From positions 1-32,728 of the forward strand of contig CAILUI010000264.1 of NCBI GenBank assembly GCA_903837355.1: a stretch of DNA of 32,728 nucleotides. Direction: 5' to 3'. The position numbers and the translations under genes are program-made. Of this stretch, positions 32,314 through 32,728 are shown one piece after another. Source of the stretch: an uncultured Victivallales bacterium. GTDB lineage: Bacteria > Verrucomicrobiota > Lentisphaeria > Oligosphaerales > JAFGRS01. A model generated the notes under the pieces. The model was not told the DNA's origin. It worked only from the letters and a program-made list of their open reading frames with translations, and did not search any database. Numbering within the stretch: position 1 is the stretch's first letter; each line of letters opens with the position of its first letter.

Positions 32314-32728
32314 GGGACGTGCTACTTCGGCGACTACCCGCCGGACTTCTTCGACGTCATCGTCATCGACGAGTGCCATCGCGGCGGCGCCAACGACGAG
32401 AGCACCTGGCGCGACATCCTCACCTACTTTGCCCCGGCCGTGCAGTTCGGCCTGACCGCGACGCCGAAGCGCAAGGACAACGTCGGTACCTACGCCTACT
32501 TTGGTGAGCCGGTGTTCGTCTACTCGCTGAAGGAGGGCATCAACGACGGCTTCCTGACCCCGTTCCGGGTCAAGCAGATCGCCACCGCAACATCGTGCTG
32601 ATGCGGCCTATCCGCTCGATCATCGAGTTCAAGCAGATCGTCGGCCGCGGCACCCGCCTCTACGACGGCAAGGACTACTTCACGATCTACGACTTCGTGA
32701 AGGCCCATCACCATTTCAGCGACCCGGA
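32314..32728 (+). pseudogene. Type I restriction enzyme HsdR remnant, truncated and frameshifted
   Basis: From about 32320 the translation reads YFGDYPPDFFDVIVIDECHR, then GLTATPKRKDNVGTYAYFGE and SLKEGINDGFLTPFRVKQI. This is the SF2 translocase core of HsdR, including the DEAH-type DECH box and the TATP motif III. The start of the protein (nuclease domain and Walker A) is missing; the hairpin repeat sits at the break, and its frame is open into the fragment from an ATG at 32182. After VKQIAT the frame ends at TGA (32599-32601). From about 32586 another frame continues with NIVLMRPIRSIIEFKQIVGR, GTRLYDGKDYF and VKAHHHFSDP, the later motifs of the same protein. Compared with HsdR as I know it, roughly a hundred or more residues between the two pieces are missing. 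It runs off the window. No hsdM or hsdS is visible. Confidence 0.88.

Noticed and set aside
29566..32379. 937-codon open frame on the minus strand opposite the beta-helix gene
   Set aside because: It shows no signal peptide or domain, and it runs through the hairpin repeat and into the hsdR remnant. It mirrors the codon bias of the real + strand gene.
32182..32601. Complete helicase gene starting at the ATG at 32182
   Set aside because: The first 45 or so codons are hairpin-repeat sequence. The helicase part starts in mid-domain without Walker A and is cut by a frameshifted deletion.

Overview
The window is GC-rich bacterial DNA, probably from an uncultured or environmental lineage. The gene mix fits a polysaccharide-degrading bacterium of the PVC type (Lentisphaerota, Kiritimatiellota or Planctomycetota) or a similar group: a Gfo/Idh/MocA dehydrogenase, a DegT/StrS aminotransferase, a secreted multidomain glycoside hydrolase, a secreted beta-helix/LamG protein, large hybrid histidine kinases and a very long SNF2 protein. 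No taxonomic marker such as rRNA is present, so the assignment is an inference.

Layout. (i) 1-13.3 kb is chromosomal: a SNF2-family ATPase (+); convergent to it a Gfo/Idh/MocA oxidoreductase and a soluble PAS/GAF hybrid histidine kinase (both -); then a rightward group of secreted thioredoxin-like protein, DegT/StrS aminotransferase and a membrane protein with a degenerate alpha/beta-hydrolase domain; and a convergent small cupin. (ii) 13.3-20.9 kb is an integrative element in tRNA-Leu(UAA). A perfect 60-bp direct repeat, from the tRNA anticodon arm to CCA, bounds it. Inside are a tyrosine recombinase next to the right att site, an excisionase-like HTH protein, a primase-polymerase/DUF3987 helicase-like replication protein, a small Cys/His protein, a divergent HTH protein, clustered 12-bp direct repeats at the left end, and one obvious cargo gene: a zinc-ribbon, single-TM protein with nine Sel1 repeats. 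(iii) 20.9-32.7 kb is chromosomal again: an Old Yellow Enzyme, a MASE1/PAS hybrid histidine kinase related to the first one, a secreted GH-A-type glycoside hydrolase, a divergent secreted beta-helix/LamG protein, and at the right edge a broken type I restriction hsdR gene. Two copies of a modular hairpin repeat lie in opposite orientation at 22.4 and 32.2 kb and bracket the kinase/hydrolase/beta-helix block. The second copy directly abuts the truncated hsdR.

How the genes may work together. The two secreted proteins probably attack an extracellular polysaccharide, and the dehydrogenase, aminotransferase and cupin could act on sugars; this is inferred from families only. The two hybrid kinases share their transmitter and receiver cores but have different sensors. 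The soluble one has lost key ATP-binding residues. In the integrative element, the excisionase-like gene, the replication gene and the Cys/His gene form a tight leftward operon, as in satellite-like integrative elements with their own replication module.

The most notable observations are the complete tRNA-Leu element with its Sel1 cargo, the degenerate kinase, the membrane pseudo-hydrolase, the inverted pair of modular hairpin repeats and the hsdR remnant.
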